Shown here: positions 41,510 to 52,302 of the stretch, piece after piece
How the letters are laid out: every line of letters starts with the position of its first letter
Position numbering within the stretch: position 1 is the stretch's first letter
NCBI GenBank assembly: GCA_944548615.1
Contig: OX155963.1
Location: 22,195,518 to 22,259,517 of the forward strand
Direction: 5' to 3'
DNA: 64,000 bases
Source of the DNA: Micropterix aruncella
Taxonomy: Eukaryota > Arthropoda > Insecta > Lepidoptera > Micropterigidae
Position numbers and translations under genes: made by a program
The notes under the pieces: model-generated
What the model was told of the DNA's origin: nothing
Database searches by the model: none
Seen by the model: the letters and a program-made list of their open reading frames with translations, nothing else

Positions 41510-42573
41510 TCTATACTAATATTACAAAGAGGTAATGTGTGTAAGTTTGTAAGTTTGTATGTAGGGGCTAATCTCCAAAACTACTTATCCGATTTGAAAA
41601 ATTCTTTTACTGATAGAAAGCTACATTATCGAGTAATGCTATAGCTTATATTTTATTGTGATAAATAATAGTTTTCAATACGAAATCACGATATTAGTAA
41701 ATCATGACGCATACAATCAGCTGGTGATGTGCTTTATCGGTGTGCGCTGACGAAACGGTTTATTATACTTGAAAACTATGTGAAACAAAAACGTCGGCCT
41801 CAAAAAGATCTATAAAAAAGTCCGCGACAGCATATACCTAACTTTTATATTTAAGCTACAATAACTGATTTTAGGTTTCAAAAAAATAAGTGGCGCCCTC
41901 TGTTAGAATTCGCGTGTACCACTTTGCTTAATTCCGTTGATAGCTTCGCGCACGCCACACTAGACTGCGCTACAAGACAGCCGCGCCCTTTGTAAGCAAT
42001 AAAAACAATTGTCAGAAATTCCACACATGTATAAAACAACGCCTTCCACGGAAGCGAAGCCGCGGGCAATATTTTCTGGTATCGCAGCCACATTATTGGA
42101 AGGAGATAGAACTATATACTCTGCTTTAAAATTGTCCCTAAATGTTACCAATATATGGAATCCAATATGCAACATTTCAAAGAAAAGCAAGCTGGCCGAA
42201 TTATTATGTAAGAGAGGTAATTGAGCAATAAATAGAACTCTACAGGACGTCATAAACAACAATAATTTGATGACTGGTTTAATAGTATTACTATTATAGC
42301 TGGAGATATTCGTCAAACTTTACCAGTCAAACTTTGCCAAAAGGAACGCGCGCATATGAAATTAAAGGATTCCTTAAAAGGTCTCATTTACGGCCCTTTA
42401 TAAAAATCATAAATTTAACTGAAAACATGAGAGTGCATCTGAGACGGGATGTCTTAAATTAATGCACTATATATCTAAACGTAGCGTTTAAAAGAGCAAA
42501 TAAACGCCAAACTACTCAAATTAACAACTCGATTCGAAACTCTATGCGGAGCAAAGCCGCGGGTAACAGCTAG
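41510..42573 (+). mobile_element. Non-autonomous Helitron
   Basis: A 1064-bp element starting TCTATACTAATATTAC and ending in CTAG, inserted between A (41509) and T (42574) with no target duplication. Just before the end lies a short hairpin GCGG-agcaaag-CCGC followed by ggtaacagCTAG. The 5' TC, 3' CTAG, subterminal hairpin and A/T target are the Helitron hallmarks, and this start and end are typical of lepidopteran Helitrons. There is no Rep/helicase frame. An internal 'gaagcgaagccgcgggcaa' at about 42051 resembles the 3' end and may be the remnant of an older element. Small open frames (41960-42316 minus, 42009-42224 plus) match nothing I know. Confidence 0.8.
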
Positions 42574-42755
42574 TATTTTATATTTATCTTATATTTGTCT
42601 TGTTGGGTTATGTTAAGACCATTGTCTACCAAGATAATACACGAAAGTTAACAGATTTATGAAGGAACATTAATTTAAAAAATCAGGTTGAGGATTTTTT
42701 TTAAAGTTTTCTGAAATTAAGGTGAAATATTTAAATAATGCAGTCAACGAAATCA

Positions 42756-42860
42756 TTTAGTTATTTAAATGACGTCAGTTTCAGAAAGGTAAAATCTTTA
42801 TATTTTGTTTCAAAATAGTTCTGCCGTTTAGTTATTTAAATGACGTCATTTTCAGAAAGG
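42756..42860 (+). repeat. 71-bp-spaced direct repeat with TGACGTCA
   Basis: 'tttagttatttaaatgacgtca' minus its flanks occurs at 42756 and 42827, each followed by 'ttcagaaagg'. Each copy includes the palindrome TGACGTCA (42770-42777, 42841-42848), identical to the consensus CRE/ATF site. No promoter context is visible. Confidence 0.6.
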
Positions 42861-43200
42861 CTAATTCTATTTATTCTAAATAGTTTTATTGTTTTGAGGC
42901 ATCCTATACATAGAATATCGTGACATTGATCCGTTGTCCATAGAAAAATATACAATTAATTTCTTTTATTCAGTAGACACCGAATATTTTGGGATACAAT
43001 AGTAATTAAATAAAATGATTTCAAGGCAGATGGGCGGAACGTCACCGCCCAAAAACATTTTTCTTCGAATATCAGTTATTTAATTTATATTACGATGAAG
43101 TAAATAATTTTATATTCGATCCAAGTCAAGACTTACTTCATAAAAGAGTTTTATTTTAATTTACGTATGTGATATTTATTACATATTGAAATCAAATACA

Positions 43201-43267
43201 GGTAATCAAATTGTTCATTTAAATAGGCCACGTATGGTGGCCTATTTAAATGAACAATTTGATTACC
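43201..43267. repeat. Perfect 31-bp hairpin
   Basis: The arms 43201-43231 and 43237-43267 are exact inverted copies (start ggtaatcaaattgttcattt) separated by the 5-base loop gtatg. It is not obviously a terminal repeat of a larger element. Confidence 0.9.
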
Positions 43268-43314
43268 CCATCGTATAATCAGTGTTCTACTATAATAGGA
43301 TTCTGGATACGGAC

Positions 43315-43560
43315 TATGTCAATGCAGTTTAGCTATCGTCCGTTAGAAGGCCACTTGTTGACAGTACAAAAAGGCGCTATCATTTTATTTTTTTTCTCTT
43401 TAGGCTACTTTTTTATTTTTCTCCTTTGATGACAAATCGACGGACTGAGAGTTTTTTTAGACACCTTAATCAAAATGTTACATCTAGCCTTTCTCTCAAT
43501 TTGGCGGTTATAGGAAAAACACATTTCAAATTAATATATAGACTAGCTGAAACCCATCGA
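43315..43560 (+). repeat. Family C repeat, internally deleted copy
   Basis: Landmarks 'gtcaatgcagtttagctatc', 'gtacaaaaaggcgctat', 'tttgatgacaaatcgacgga', 'ttagacaccttaatcaaaat' and 'cacatttcaaattaata' occur in the same order in the copy at 45745-46180. The central fold-back of that copy is missing here. Confidence 0.6.
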
Positions 43561-43978
43561 ATTCGACAGTCACTTTATTGTCCGTAATGTTTAAAAAATA
43601 AACGGAAATATATAGTCGACGTAATACTATTTGACAAAAGTGTCGTTAGCACATTGTTACCTTTTTCACAATGATCGAGACCTTTTTCACGCCTCTCGTC
43701 GAATGTCTAATGCCTTGATATGGTTAGACTAAATCGCCTTGATCGCTTAATACTATTAATTATTTATACGTATCAATTTTCAAGCAAAAACACTAATAAT
43801 AACACTTTATTCCGAATCTTTCAATGACAGCTGAATAAGCAATATAATTAATTAAGGAAAAATATTTCTCTAGTAAAAAGTAACAAAATTATTTGTAAAA
43901 TTTACTTATAAAACTTATTAAAACGATTTACTGGTTATTTCTTCTACAATGATTATTATTACTTACATTATTAATTTT

Positions 43979-44635
43979 ACTTTCCTGACGACCTATCGGA
44001 AAGGAAAGTATTGTGATCGCGCTAAAAAAAAATTTTGAGATGAAGATGGGAATATATATTTTGAGACTCCCTGAGACGATTGAGACTATTTCCAGACCGA
44101 TCTCTGTCTGTATGTATGTCTGTATGTCTGTATGTCTGTATGTCTGTATGTATGTATTCTTCCACGATAGCGCCCAGACGCTTAATCGGATTGAGCTGAA
44201 ATTTGGTATATAAGCTTCTGTTAACCGTTGGAGGAACCCATTAGTTTTTGGAGTCCCTACGCCCTACGGTTGTGGTACCTCCCATACAAATTTGGGGTTC
44301 CCGGCGAAAAAATTGTTTCCGCGATAGCGCCCAGACGCTTAATCTGTCTAAGTTAAAATTTGGCATAGAAGCTTCTGTTAACCATCGGAAGAACCTATTA
44401 GTTTTTGGGGTACTTACGACCAACGTTTGGGGTACCTGCCATACAAATTTGGGGAACCTTGATTACATATTGTCCCCGCTTTCAAAATTTCTTTCTCCAA
44501 TCGATAGGTATGGTCAGTGTGAATAGTCCAGTTGATTTTGGGGTCTCTACGACCTACGGTTGGGGAAAATTAGGGGTACTAGAGTAAAAAATGTCGCTGT
44601 TTTTTCGCACCTCCCCGGATACTAGTCAGGAAAGT
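43979..44635. repeat. Repeat region with 11-bp inverted ends and internal tandem units
   Basis: ACTTTCCTGAC at 43979-43989 is inverted at 44625-44635. Inside are a degenerate (gtctgtat)n run (44100-44156) and two tandem units of about 149 bp (from 44160 and from 44309), each with 'gatagcgcccagacgcttaat', 'aagcttctgttaacc' and 'catacaaatttgggg'. No gene is supported; the open frames span the repeats. Confidence 0.6.
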
Positions 44636-44639
44636 CTTG

Positions 44640-45740
44640 GGGTGACACAACAGATTTTTTTAAACTGGAAACAATATTAAACGTTTTTGCAATAAGTCAA
44701 ACATCTGATGAATGTACTAAGAATTAAAAGTAAAAAAGTTCACAAAAAAAAAACACAGGATTTAACTTTTGTTAATTTACTTGTACGTTACACTGCACCC
44801 ATGTCGCTCATTTCTTTTGCATAACACTGTATACATTTAAAACAATTTGCTGATCTTTTTAGTTCAAGTGTTTATGGAACAGTTACCCATTATCGCAAGA
44901 ACTAGACCCGAGAGTATTGTTTTCTTCTGCAATATTACCGCGAGTTGCTTCCCAAGGGCAAAACATCTTTGAAAATAAAAGAGCTAAATTAAAAGCGTTC
45001 AGATAGACGAAAGTGAAAGCTTTGACTGAACTCATAATAATAATGCGAACGCAATGATCATTAACTTGGTAAGTAGCTAAACGATTAGGACTATTAATTA
45101 GTGAAACCCTAACAGTTCGATTTCATAATCATTAGTAATTAGAGTGTATTTTAATAAACCTGTAAGAAGTACACATTTTACAATTATTATTATAATTGTA
45201 AAATCGAAATCGGTAATCACCGAATTTAATATGGTAAATAGCTAATCGATTAAGACTATTAATTAGTGTAACAGTAACAGTTTGATTTCGAAATCATCAG
45301 TATTTAGTGCGTATTTCAATATATCTGTCTGAAATATACATTTTAAAATTATTGTTAGGTACCTATGCTGAAATTATTTACTCTGATCGTTGGTGGTATA
45401 AAGTTCAAGATGTTATAATCGAATCTGGTGCAGCGGTCAGTTTGTGCCTTTAAAGCGTTTGTTAAAGTGTTCCCGCAGGTAGAATCGATCTCCATAGTAA
45501 AATAAACGGTTACAACTTGTTGGGAATCACTGTTTATTTTATGACATTTTAACGACACTTTGGTCAAATAATATTTCGTAAACTATACTTATTATTTATT
45601 TACAACTAATATTTATTTAAATTAATTCGATTAAGTTGCGCTGCCTTGCCTATTTGATCTACGATCAGAAATGTCACCTAGGCCTTGAAGAAAACGGACA
45701 GGAACATTTTTGCCATTTTTGCCCAAAATTACACAACTTT
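44640..45740. other. Intergenic DNA with a diverged tandem duplication
   Basis: A segment of about 130 bp starting 'taagtagctaaacgattagg' (about 45069) recurs about 164 bp later ('taaatagctaatcgattaag', about 45233), with matching order through 'gactattaattagtg', 'aacagt', 'cgatttc' and 'atacattttaaaattatt'. No gene is seen. Confidence 0.5.
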
Positions 45741-45744
45741 TTGA

Positions 45745-46180
45745 TACAACGTCAATGCAGTTTGGCAATCGTCCGCTAGAGGGCCACCTGTTTATAGTAC
45801 AAAAAGGTGACGTTGTAATCCAGCAGATGGCGTAGAGTAAAAAATTGGCTTAGGTGTCTAAAAAAAACTTTCGGTCTGTAGACGTGTCATCAAAAAAGAA
45901 AATTAATAAAAATAATTGAAATTGAAAAAATAAAAATTATAGCGCTATTTACTGGATCTCCGCGCGGTCGCACAAAAAGTTCGCGCAGAGATCCAATAGA
46001 TGTCGCTATAATTTCATATATTTCTATTTTAATGACTTTTTAGAATTTTCTTTTTTGATGACACATCTACAGACCGAGAGATTTTTTTGGACACCTTAAC
46101 CAAATTTTTACACATAGCCGTTCTCTCAATATGGCCGTTAGAGAAAAAAACACGTTTCAAATTAATAAATAGATAAAAGG
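45745..46180 (+). repeat. Family C repeat with central fold-back
   Basis: A fuller copy of the 43315 repeat. Its centre is a long imperfect inverted repeat (about 45847-46103, centre near 45985): 'taggtgtctaaaaaaa', 'cggtctgtagacgtgtcatc', 'aaaaaagaaaatt', 'ttatagcg' and 'ggatctccgcgcg' are all mirrored. It fits a fold-back MITE. No coding sequence. Confidence 0.65.
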
Positions 46181-46641
46181 TACATTTATTTTAATTAAAT
46201 GAAAGCCATATATAATTCGTTAGTGCATTTCCACATATAATTTGTTAGTGTATTTTAGAGTCAATATTTCGTACTTTATTCAGCAATGCCCGGTATTTAT
46301 TTGACAGAGCATTATAATTTATAAGGTACACTAAGTGGCACTAAGTGTCGCAAGATCAATTCCCATCAATACATAATTTTTAAAACTACAATGTACAACA
46401 CTGTTTATTCCAAAAATACTTTTCCAGCTACATTTCGAAACATTCCATGGAATTGTTACGATTTCAATTATTACGAAACAAATATATAATATACCTAATA
46501 GAGCCAGACGAAATAAAAATATACTAACCGCGAATGAAATACGTTCACGTTTAATATTTATTGTATGCCATTATAGGTATCATTCAATATTATTCCTTCT
46601 GGTTGAGCCTTGTCTCAAAACTTCGTTCACTACCTAACAAT

Positions 46642-47856
46642 ATGACAAACAATTTTAAAATAGCGGAATATAACATGTTATTGCTTGAATTCGTCGGCAT
46701 AAGTAATGGAACGTTAAGCACCATCGCTGGCACATTCGCCAATCTAATTGGATTGGTAGTAATTGTAGTGCCTTCGGTATTGTACATATTATCCAATGAA
46801 TATAATCTCTCGTCTAAAATTCAGCCACTTTTGAGTGTAAGTATGTTGAGTGTTTCCTACATCAAGATTGCTTTAATCAATATCAACAGAAATATATTAT
46901 TCTCATTGGTTAATCTTGTTGAGGTGACATGGAAAAAAGGTAATAACGTGCTATTTTTTTTTAAAGTGTATATTGAGACAGCATTTCATATTTGTTTTGT
47001 GTTTCAGATTCAAATTCAAAGTTTTCGTCTATCATGTTAAAAAGCGATAGATTCGGAGAAGTAATTTTAAAGGCATACTCTTACCTACTGATCATAATAG
47101 TTAGCCTGCTGACAGTAGTACCCCTTTTCATCTTTATTGTTAAAAAACATATTTTGGAAAGAGGCGATGCTGTTTTATTTATACCATTTAATCTCGAGTA
47201 AGTACCATATGAATGTGAACCATTGTAATATTTCGTTTAAAAACAAGCTTTGATGTAACTTTATGTATATTTTATAAATAATAGTTATTATTTTTTTTAC
47301 ATTTTAAAACATTATTTTCAATGTAAACTCGTTAGTTAAATATATATAAATGCTTCTAACACAAAAAAATATTATTTACAGATATGGTACGGATGATATG
47401 CCGGTTATATTATACATAATAGTATCACTAGCAATTTTTCATGTGGCTTTATTGATCTCATCTATAGAGTGTATATATCTTAATTTAATATTGCACATAG
47501 TTGCTATGTACAAACTTCTTCGAATTCATCTGCAAGAAATAAAACAACAATTAAAAAATGCAGACACTGAAAACCAAGAAATAATGGTGAAGCTGTCCTC
47601 ATTCATTAATCTTCACACAACAACTTTAAAATGCGTTGATATGTTGGATGGAATTTTTAATTTACCAATGCTGGCGCAGTTTTTACTATCATCCCTGAAT
47701 ATATGTTTATCTCTGTGGAAATTCATACCGAGTACTTCGAACACTTTGTACACGGAATCCTTATATGATATTTGGCTAGAGCTATTTGCAGTATTAATTG
47801 AAGAAATCATTGTAACTCTTGCGTATTGTTTTTGCGGACAGATGTTAATAGATGAG
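46642..47856 (+). pseudogene. Odorant receptor (7tm_6 family), three exons; C-terminal exons not found
   Basis: Three exons join in frame: 46642-46939, 47008-47197 and 47382-47856, all with GT/AG introns (68 and 184 bp; phases 1, 2). They encode 321 residues from MTNNFKIAEYNMLLLEFVGI. Hydrophobic segments fit the first five to six membrane helices. Near residues 252-275 the text NLPMLAQFLLSSLNICLSLW, followed by LFAVLIEEIIVTLAYCFCGQ, is characteristic of insect odorant receptors, which act as ligand-gated ion channels with the co-receptor Orco in sensory neurons. A phase-0 donor (gatgag|gtaaga) follows exon 3, but I find no matching last exons (about 80 residues expected) in the remaining 16 kb, which is filled with retrotransposons. 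It may be truncated, or its end may lie beyond the window. The start ATG is chosen because the helix-rich sequence begins there. Confidence 0.7.
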
Positions 47857-48310
47857 GTAAGACGCAAATTTATTTTATATATAAGTTAAATAAGTTCATC
47901 TTACTAAAACCAAAAATACTTATTGAGATAAATTCACTAAAATACCTATAAAGGTACATACTCTAGATACTACTGCTGCGGTCTTGTTAACGGCCTTAAT
48001 TATGTTAGGTGGCCATGAGTCTTACATGGTTAATAAAAATCTTGGTGTCATTATTACAAGGCATTTCCTTTCGGCTAATTTATTCCTTTGATAACCTGAG
48101 AATGTCTTTTACCATCTTTCGGTATGACGTTGCAATTATCCATACGTCTATGTTTTATTTTTGTTAAGTTTTATTATGATGATCACGACATTATGGAAAG
48201 ATGGCGTATCACACCATCGCCGCCACCAGCACTTAGCCCAAATTTTAGGGCCGTTGTGCTTTCCCCCCTCCTTTATAAATATTAGCCCCCAGTGCTGTCA
48301 TAGATTTTGC
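47857..48310. other. DNA after the receptor exons, nothing recognised
   Basis: No further receptor exon with the expected phase-0 start and a WY-type motif could be recognised here. Confidence 0.4.
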
Positions 48311-48321
48311 AACCAGCTCAC

Positions 48322-49100
48322 CTAGAAGACTAGTGGCAGAATCCACGAAGGATGGAAGCTCAACTTATATGTGCTCATAGCTTCCTTATATGTGCTCATG
48401 GTTTGTTTTTTTAGAGCAAAAGTTGGGTTTGTACAAATTATAGTTTCAGCGGACTCATCGTCTATTCCACAACCCCTACACACTGGGTCGTCGACTATCC
48501 GCAGTTTGTGGTTAAGCTTGTTAAGTCGGCATCGTCCAGTGAAAATTTCCAATGTCTTCCTCAAGTATCCGTGGAGAGTCTCAGACAGTAACGTGTTAAT
48601 ATTTGTATGGGTTCACTAACCCCTCTTTGTCCACCTTAGGTTTGTTACTTTCCACCTGCGCTTTATGAAATCCCTGGTTCATGTATGCCTGACACTCCTT
48701 GCGCTCCCTCTGCCAGTGGCAATGTGGCTGTGGGCCGGTTGATTGGTGTGACGATCGCTGCCTTGCAAGTCCAACAATCTCTTCATTACGTCTCACTTTA
48801 TTGTGTACCTTCACCCATACTGTATATACTGGTATCATGTGATATTTTTTTCGAATGCCTCGTGGCCTTGCTTGATTAGTTTAGATATCTGCCTGTGGTC
48901 CTTAAGCGCTAGAAGCACTGCTCTGCTGTCTGTATATAATATGTGAATATTTATTACCTTTATTGCTCTGGTAGCTATGTCCCCTACAGCTATGATTATA
49001 CATACGGTTTCCGATTGGAAAAATCGTAGAGTTTATTAGCTCCAGCGTTTTTTTTTAGCCTAATTATTGCGAGTATAACCCTGCCCCGGTCCCTATATTT
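48322..49100 (-). pseudogene. RNase-H-bearing LINE remnant
   Basis: On the minus strand, from about 49060 downwards, degraded RNase H text is readable: FQSETVCIIIAVGDIATRAI, then ILYTDSRAVLLALKDHRQIS. Near 48564 comes the C-terminal tail RKTLEIFTGRCRLNKLNHKL, then DDPVCRGCGIDDESAETIIC, a CCHC-like motif as in R1/I/jockey-type elements. Frames shift several times. Near 48360-48400 'ttatatgtgctcat' is duplicated. It is an old 3' fragment. Confidence 0.7.
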
Positions 49101-49384
49101 GTTTAAGTATATATAACTTTTCCTGAAATTACGCTCAGGTAATATTTTGTCTGTATGCATCTTCAGTTGTGGAGAATCATCCCATGCCTCTTGCAGGATT
49201 ACCTATGATTTGTGGTTATTCGCTTGTGTGTTGCAGAGTTTTAAGTCATTACAAGTTGTCTTATGGCTGTTCTCGTTATGTCTTGTTTTATAAACAGGTC
49301 TAGAGGTGGTAGAGCCATTTTACAAGACTTTCTTTAGCATCATGTATAAACATTTATGTAACTCATGTATAGCATCATGTATAA

Positions 49385-52069
49385 ACACAGCAGAAATACG
49401 GTGGTGGAGTTCTGATTGCAGTCCGGCGCACTCTTATTGCTATCGAACAAAAGGACTGGCAATCATCAGCAGAAGATTTATGGGTCACTATCACGACTCA
49501 TGCGGAGCCAAATTGCAAAATAAATCTATGTGTTATTTACTTGTGTAATCAAAATTTAGGGTTTTCCTTTAACGAGCAGTTAGATAATTTCTCAAATAAT
49601 TTGACAACTATTGTTTTGGGTCATCCACATGACAAATTCATAATTCTAGGCGACTGCAACATGAGTAACATAGATTGGCGTCCAGCAGATTTTTCAAGTT
49701 TAGCACTTGAACCCCATTGCTTTTCTGGACCCAGCCAGCTTAATTTTATTGACACCTTGAACCTATGTAATCTTTCACAGTTCAGTGGTGTACGTAACTC
49801 CGATAATAAGATTCTGGATCTGGCTCTCTGTACTGATCCGATTGCAGTGGAAGCCTGTACTGATCCACTTGTTCCCGAAGATCCATACCATAAATCTCTT
49901 TGTATACAAGCCTCCTTCGCTAAATACCTTGCGCTATGTGATAATGTTCAAATGAAGTATCTTTATTATAAAGCTAACTTTGGCGAAATAATTAAGGACC
50001 TCGATAATACAGATTGGCACTTGTCCTTGACTCAGGGAACCTTAGAGGAGGCAGTAAGATTTTTCTATACTACTATTTACACAGCTCGCGATAAACACGT
50101 GCCATGTAAACGCCTCTCGAAGGAGAAATTTCCTCTTTGGTATGATCTGCCTCTCCGCAAACTACTAAAAGAAAAATACAAATACTTTCGAAAGTACAAG
50201 TCGTATGGCAATCTATCAGACTATCATACGTTTATCCATCTTCGCTCTCAAGCCAAACGGCGGGAAAATGAGTGCTTTAAAATATACATAAACAAAACGG
50301 AATCCTCGATTATTGCCAATCCTAAAGCGTTCTGGTCATATATAAAAGGTAATAAGTCTAGTTCTATCCCATCCACAATGCTTTGCGGTTCGGTATCTGC
50401 ATCAAATGGCCCAGATGTTTGTGAACTATTCTCCTCTTACTTCACTTCGGTGTTTCTACAGAATTCCCCGAGTGATCCAGTTACTAACCATGAAGATCCG
50501 ACAACGTCATCTAGTGGTGACATAAACCATGTGGAAGTCAAAGAGGAGGATGTATTGAATTTACTTAAAAAAATAGACCTAACGAAATCGGCTGGACCAG
50601 ACGACCTAGCTCCCCTATTTATTGTTCGCTGTGCTGATAGTATTGCATTGCCTTTGTCGATACTTTTTCGTCGTTCGCTGAAAGAAGGTGTTATGCCTGA
50701 AATATGGAAGCGAGCGTTTGTATCCCCGATTCATAAAGGGGGTCCTAGGGAATGTATTACTAACTACCGCCCCATTTCTAAATTATGCATTTTTTCGAAA
50801 ATTTTGGAAAAAACCGTGTACACGCAATTGTATTCTGCTTTCAAACCTTACTTTAGTTCTCAACAACATGGTTTTTTGAGAGGTAGATCAACGACAACTA
50901 ATCTACTGCTAGCCAATGACTACATAACTGAAAACATGTCTAATAATGGGGACGTTGACGTAATTATGACTGATTATAGCAAAGCATTCGATCGCATCGA
51001 CCATGTTCTTCTTTTGGAAAAACTCCTATCTGCCGGAATACACGGCGACTTGTATAGATGGTTCTCTTCTTACATTTCTAATAGGTCTCAAGCAGTAGTT
51101 CTTAACGGGTTTACCTCTAGCTGGTCTACTATTCCTTCAGGAGTTCCACAGGGCTCTATATTAGGCCCTCTATTATTCATTTTATTTATCCAGGATATAG
51201 ACGCATGTTTTAAGAATTCTATTTATCTTTTATTTGCTGATGACATGAAGATTCTTAAAGCAATAACTACTCCTGGTGATGTCTCCCTCCTGCAGGATGA
51301 CTTGTTACGCTTGAATAGCTATTGCACTGCCAACAAATTAGACCTCAATGTTGCCAAATGCTCTACCATTACTTTTAGTCGTAAAAATAACCCTTCTTCC
51401 TCTTCTTATTTTCTCAATAACTCTGCTTTGAGTAGGGTAACTAAGATTAAGGATCTGGGTGTTACACTCGACTCCAAACTGCTATTTGATGCCCACATCG
51501 ACAGTATTGTTGCGAAAGCGTTTAAAGCCCTAGGATTTATTATACGATCCAGCGAACACTTCAATAACATAAAAACCATAAAAATTCTCTATTGTGCCTA
51601 CGTCCGCAGTCATCTTGAATATGCATCCCAGTTATGGAACCCTTGTTACGAGGTGTATGCATCGAGAATAGAGGCCATCCAAAGAAAATTTCTACGCTAC
51701 ATAGAATATAAATGTCGTATACGTGATCCAGACTACTATTCTCGTTGTATCCGCCATCATTTGCTGCCATTGGCTTTGCGAAGAAACATAGCTGACATCT
51801 CACTTTTACTACGAATTTTAAATGGCTCGATTGATTGTCCTGAACTATTATCTAAAATATCTCTCCGCACTCCTAGCCGGGCACTTAGAAATAGGGCACC
51901 CCTTCAGGTACCTGTCTTTAAAACCAAATACAGGCGTAATTCCTATTTTATAAGGGTATGCGAAACTTTCAACACCCTGAATGCTGACATTGATATTGAC
52001 CCCTTTTTCACGAATATAGATACTATAAGGAAGCAGGTTGTAGGGCGATTTTGTGATGACCAGGCTTAG
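49385..52069 (+). CDS. LINE pol (partial endonuclease plus reverse transcriptase)
   Basis: The frame is open from 49385 (after a TAA) to the TAG at 52067-52069, 894 codons, with no natural start because the element is 5'-truncated. It begins KYGGGVLIAVRRTLIAIEQK, inside the APE-type endonuclease. Later endonuclease blocks are present: FIILGDCNMSNIDW, NKILDLALCTD and PYHKSL in place of the usual SDH box. The reverse transcriptase follows with TDYSKAFDRIDHVLL (motif A), GVPQGSILGPLLF (motif B) and LLFADDMKI (motif C, at about 51227-51250). The C-terminal tail includes NLLLANDYITENM earlier and LLLRILNGSIDCPELLSKI, VFKTKYRRNSYFI near the end. The lost endonuclease N-terminus means the protein would not be a functional integrase-priming enzyme. 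Confidence 0.88.
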   Translation, partial: TQQKYGGGVLIAVRRTLIAIEQKDWQSSAEDLWVTITTHAEPNCKINLCVIYLCNQNLGFSFNEQLDNFSNNLTTIVLGHPHDKFIILGDCNMSNIDWRPADFSSLALEPHCFSGPSQLNFIDTLNLCNLSQFSGVRNSDNKILDLALCTDPIAVEACTDPLVPEDPYHKSLCIQASFAKYLALCDNVQMKYLYYKANFGEIIKDLDNTDWHLSLTQGTLEEAVRFFYTTIYTARDKHVPCKRLSKEKFPLWYDLPLRKLLKEKYKYFRKYKSYGNLSDYHTFIHLRSQAKRRENECFKIYINKTESSIIANPKAFWSYIKGNKSSSIPSTMLCGSVSASNGPDVCELFSSYFTSVFLQNSPSDPVTNHEDPTTSSSGDINHVEVKEEDVLNLLKKIDLTKSAGPDDLAPLFIVRCADSIALPLSILFRRSLKEGVMPEIWKRAFVSPIHKGGPRECITNYRPISKLCIFSKILEKTVYTQLYSAFKPYFSSQQHGFLRGRSTTTNLLLANDYITENMSNNGDVDVIMTDYSKAFDRIDHVLLLEKLLSAGIHGDLYRWFSSYISNRSQAVVLNGFTSSWSTIPSGVPQGSILGPLLFILFIQDIDACFKNSIYLLFADDMKILKAITTPGDVSLLQDDLLRLNSYCTANKLDLNVAKCSTITFSRKNNPSSSSYFLNNSALSRVTKIKDLGVTLDSKLLFDAHIDSIVAKAFKALGFIIRSSEHFNNIKTIKILYCAYVRSHLEYASQLWNPCYEVYASRIEAIQRKFLRYIEYKCRIRDPDYYSRCIRHHLLPLALRRNIADISLLLRILNGSIDCPELLSKISLRTPSRALRNRAPLQVPVFKTKYRRNSYFIRVCETFNTLNADIDIDPFFTNIDTIRKQVVGRFCDDQA

Positions 52070-52302
52070 CATTTCCTTCTTTTATTACAGTCTTGTTTAT
52101 GTCAACATGTTTTCTAATGTACAATTTATCTTCTTGTTTAATATCTTCTTTATACTTAATATCAGTTCTAAATTCACGTTATTATTATTGTCATTATCAG
52201 TGGTAACTTGTAAATGGCTCTAAGCTTCCTATTATTGTTCACTACAAAATTATTGGCTGTAAGTTATCCTTAAGAAAATAAAATAAAATAAAATAAAATA
52301 AA
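49385..52302 (+). mobile_element. 5'-truncated CR1/jockey-like LINE
   Basis: The copy starts within the endonuclease domain, runs through a long open pol frame, a 3' UTR of about 200 bp and a terminal (aaaat)n tail (52276-52302). ORF1 and the endonuclease start are absent, as is usual for incomplete reverse transcription. No target duplication could be read with confidence. The intact frame indicates a fairly young insertion. Confidence 0.8.

Noticed and set aside
43201..43267. Perfect hairpin considered as a microRNA precursor or terminator
   Set aside because: Arms are perfectly paired for 31 bp with a 5-base loop, unlike typical animal pre-miRNAs, and there is no adjacent gene; kept only as an unexplained repeat.
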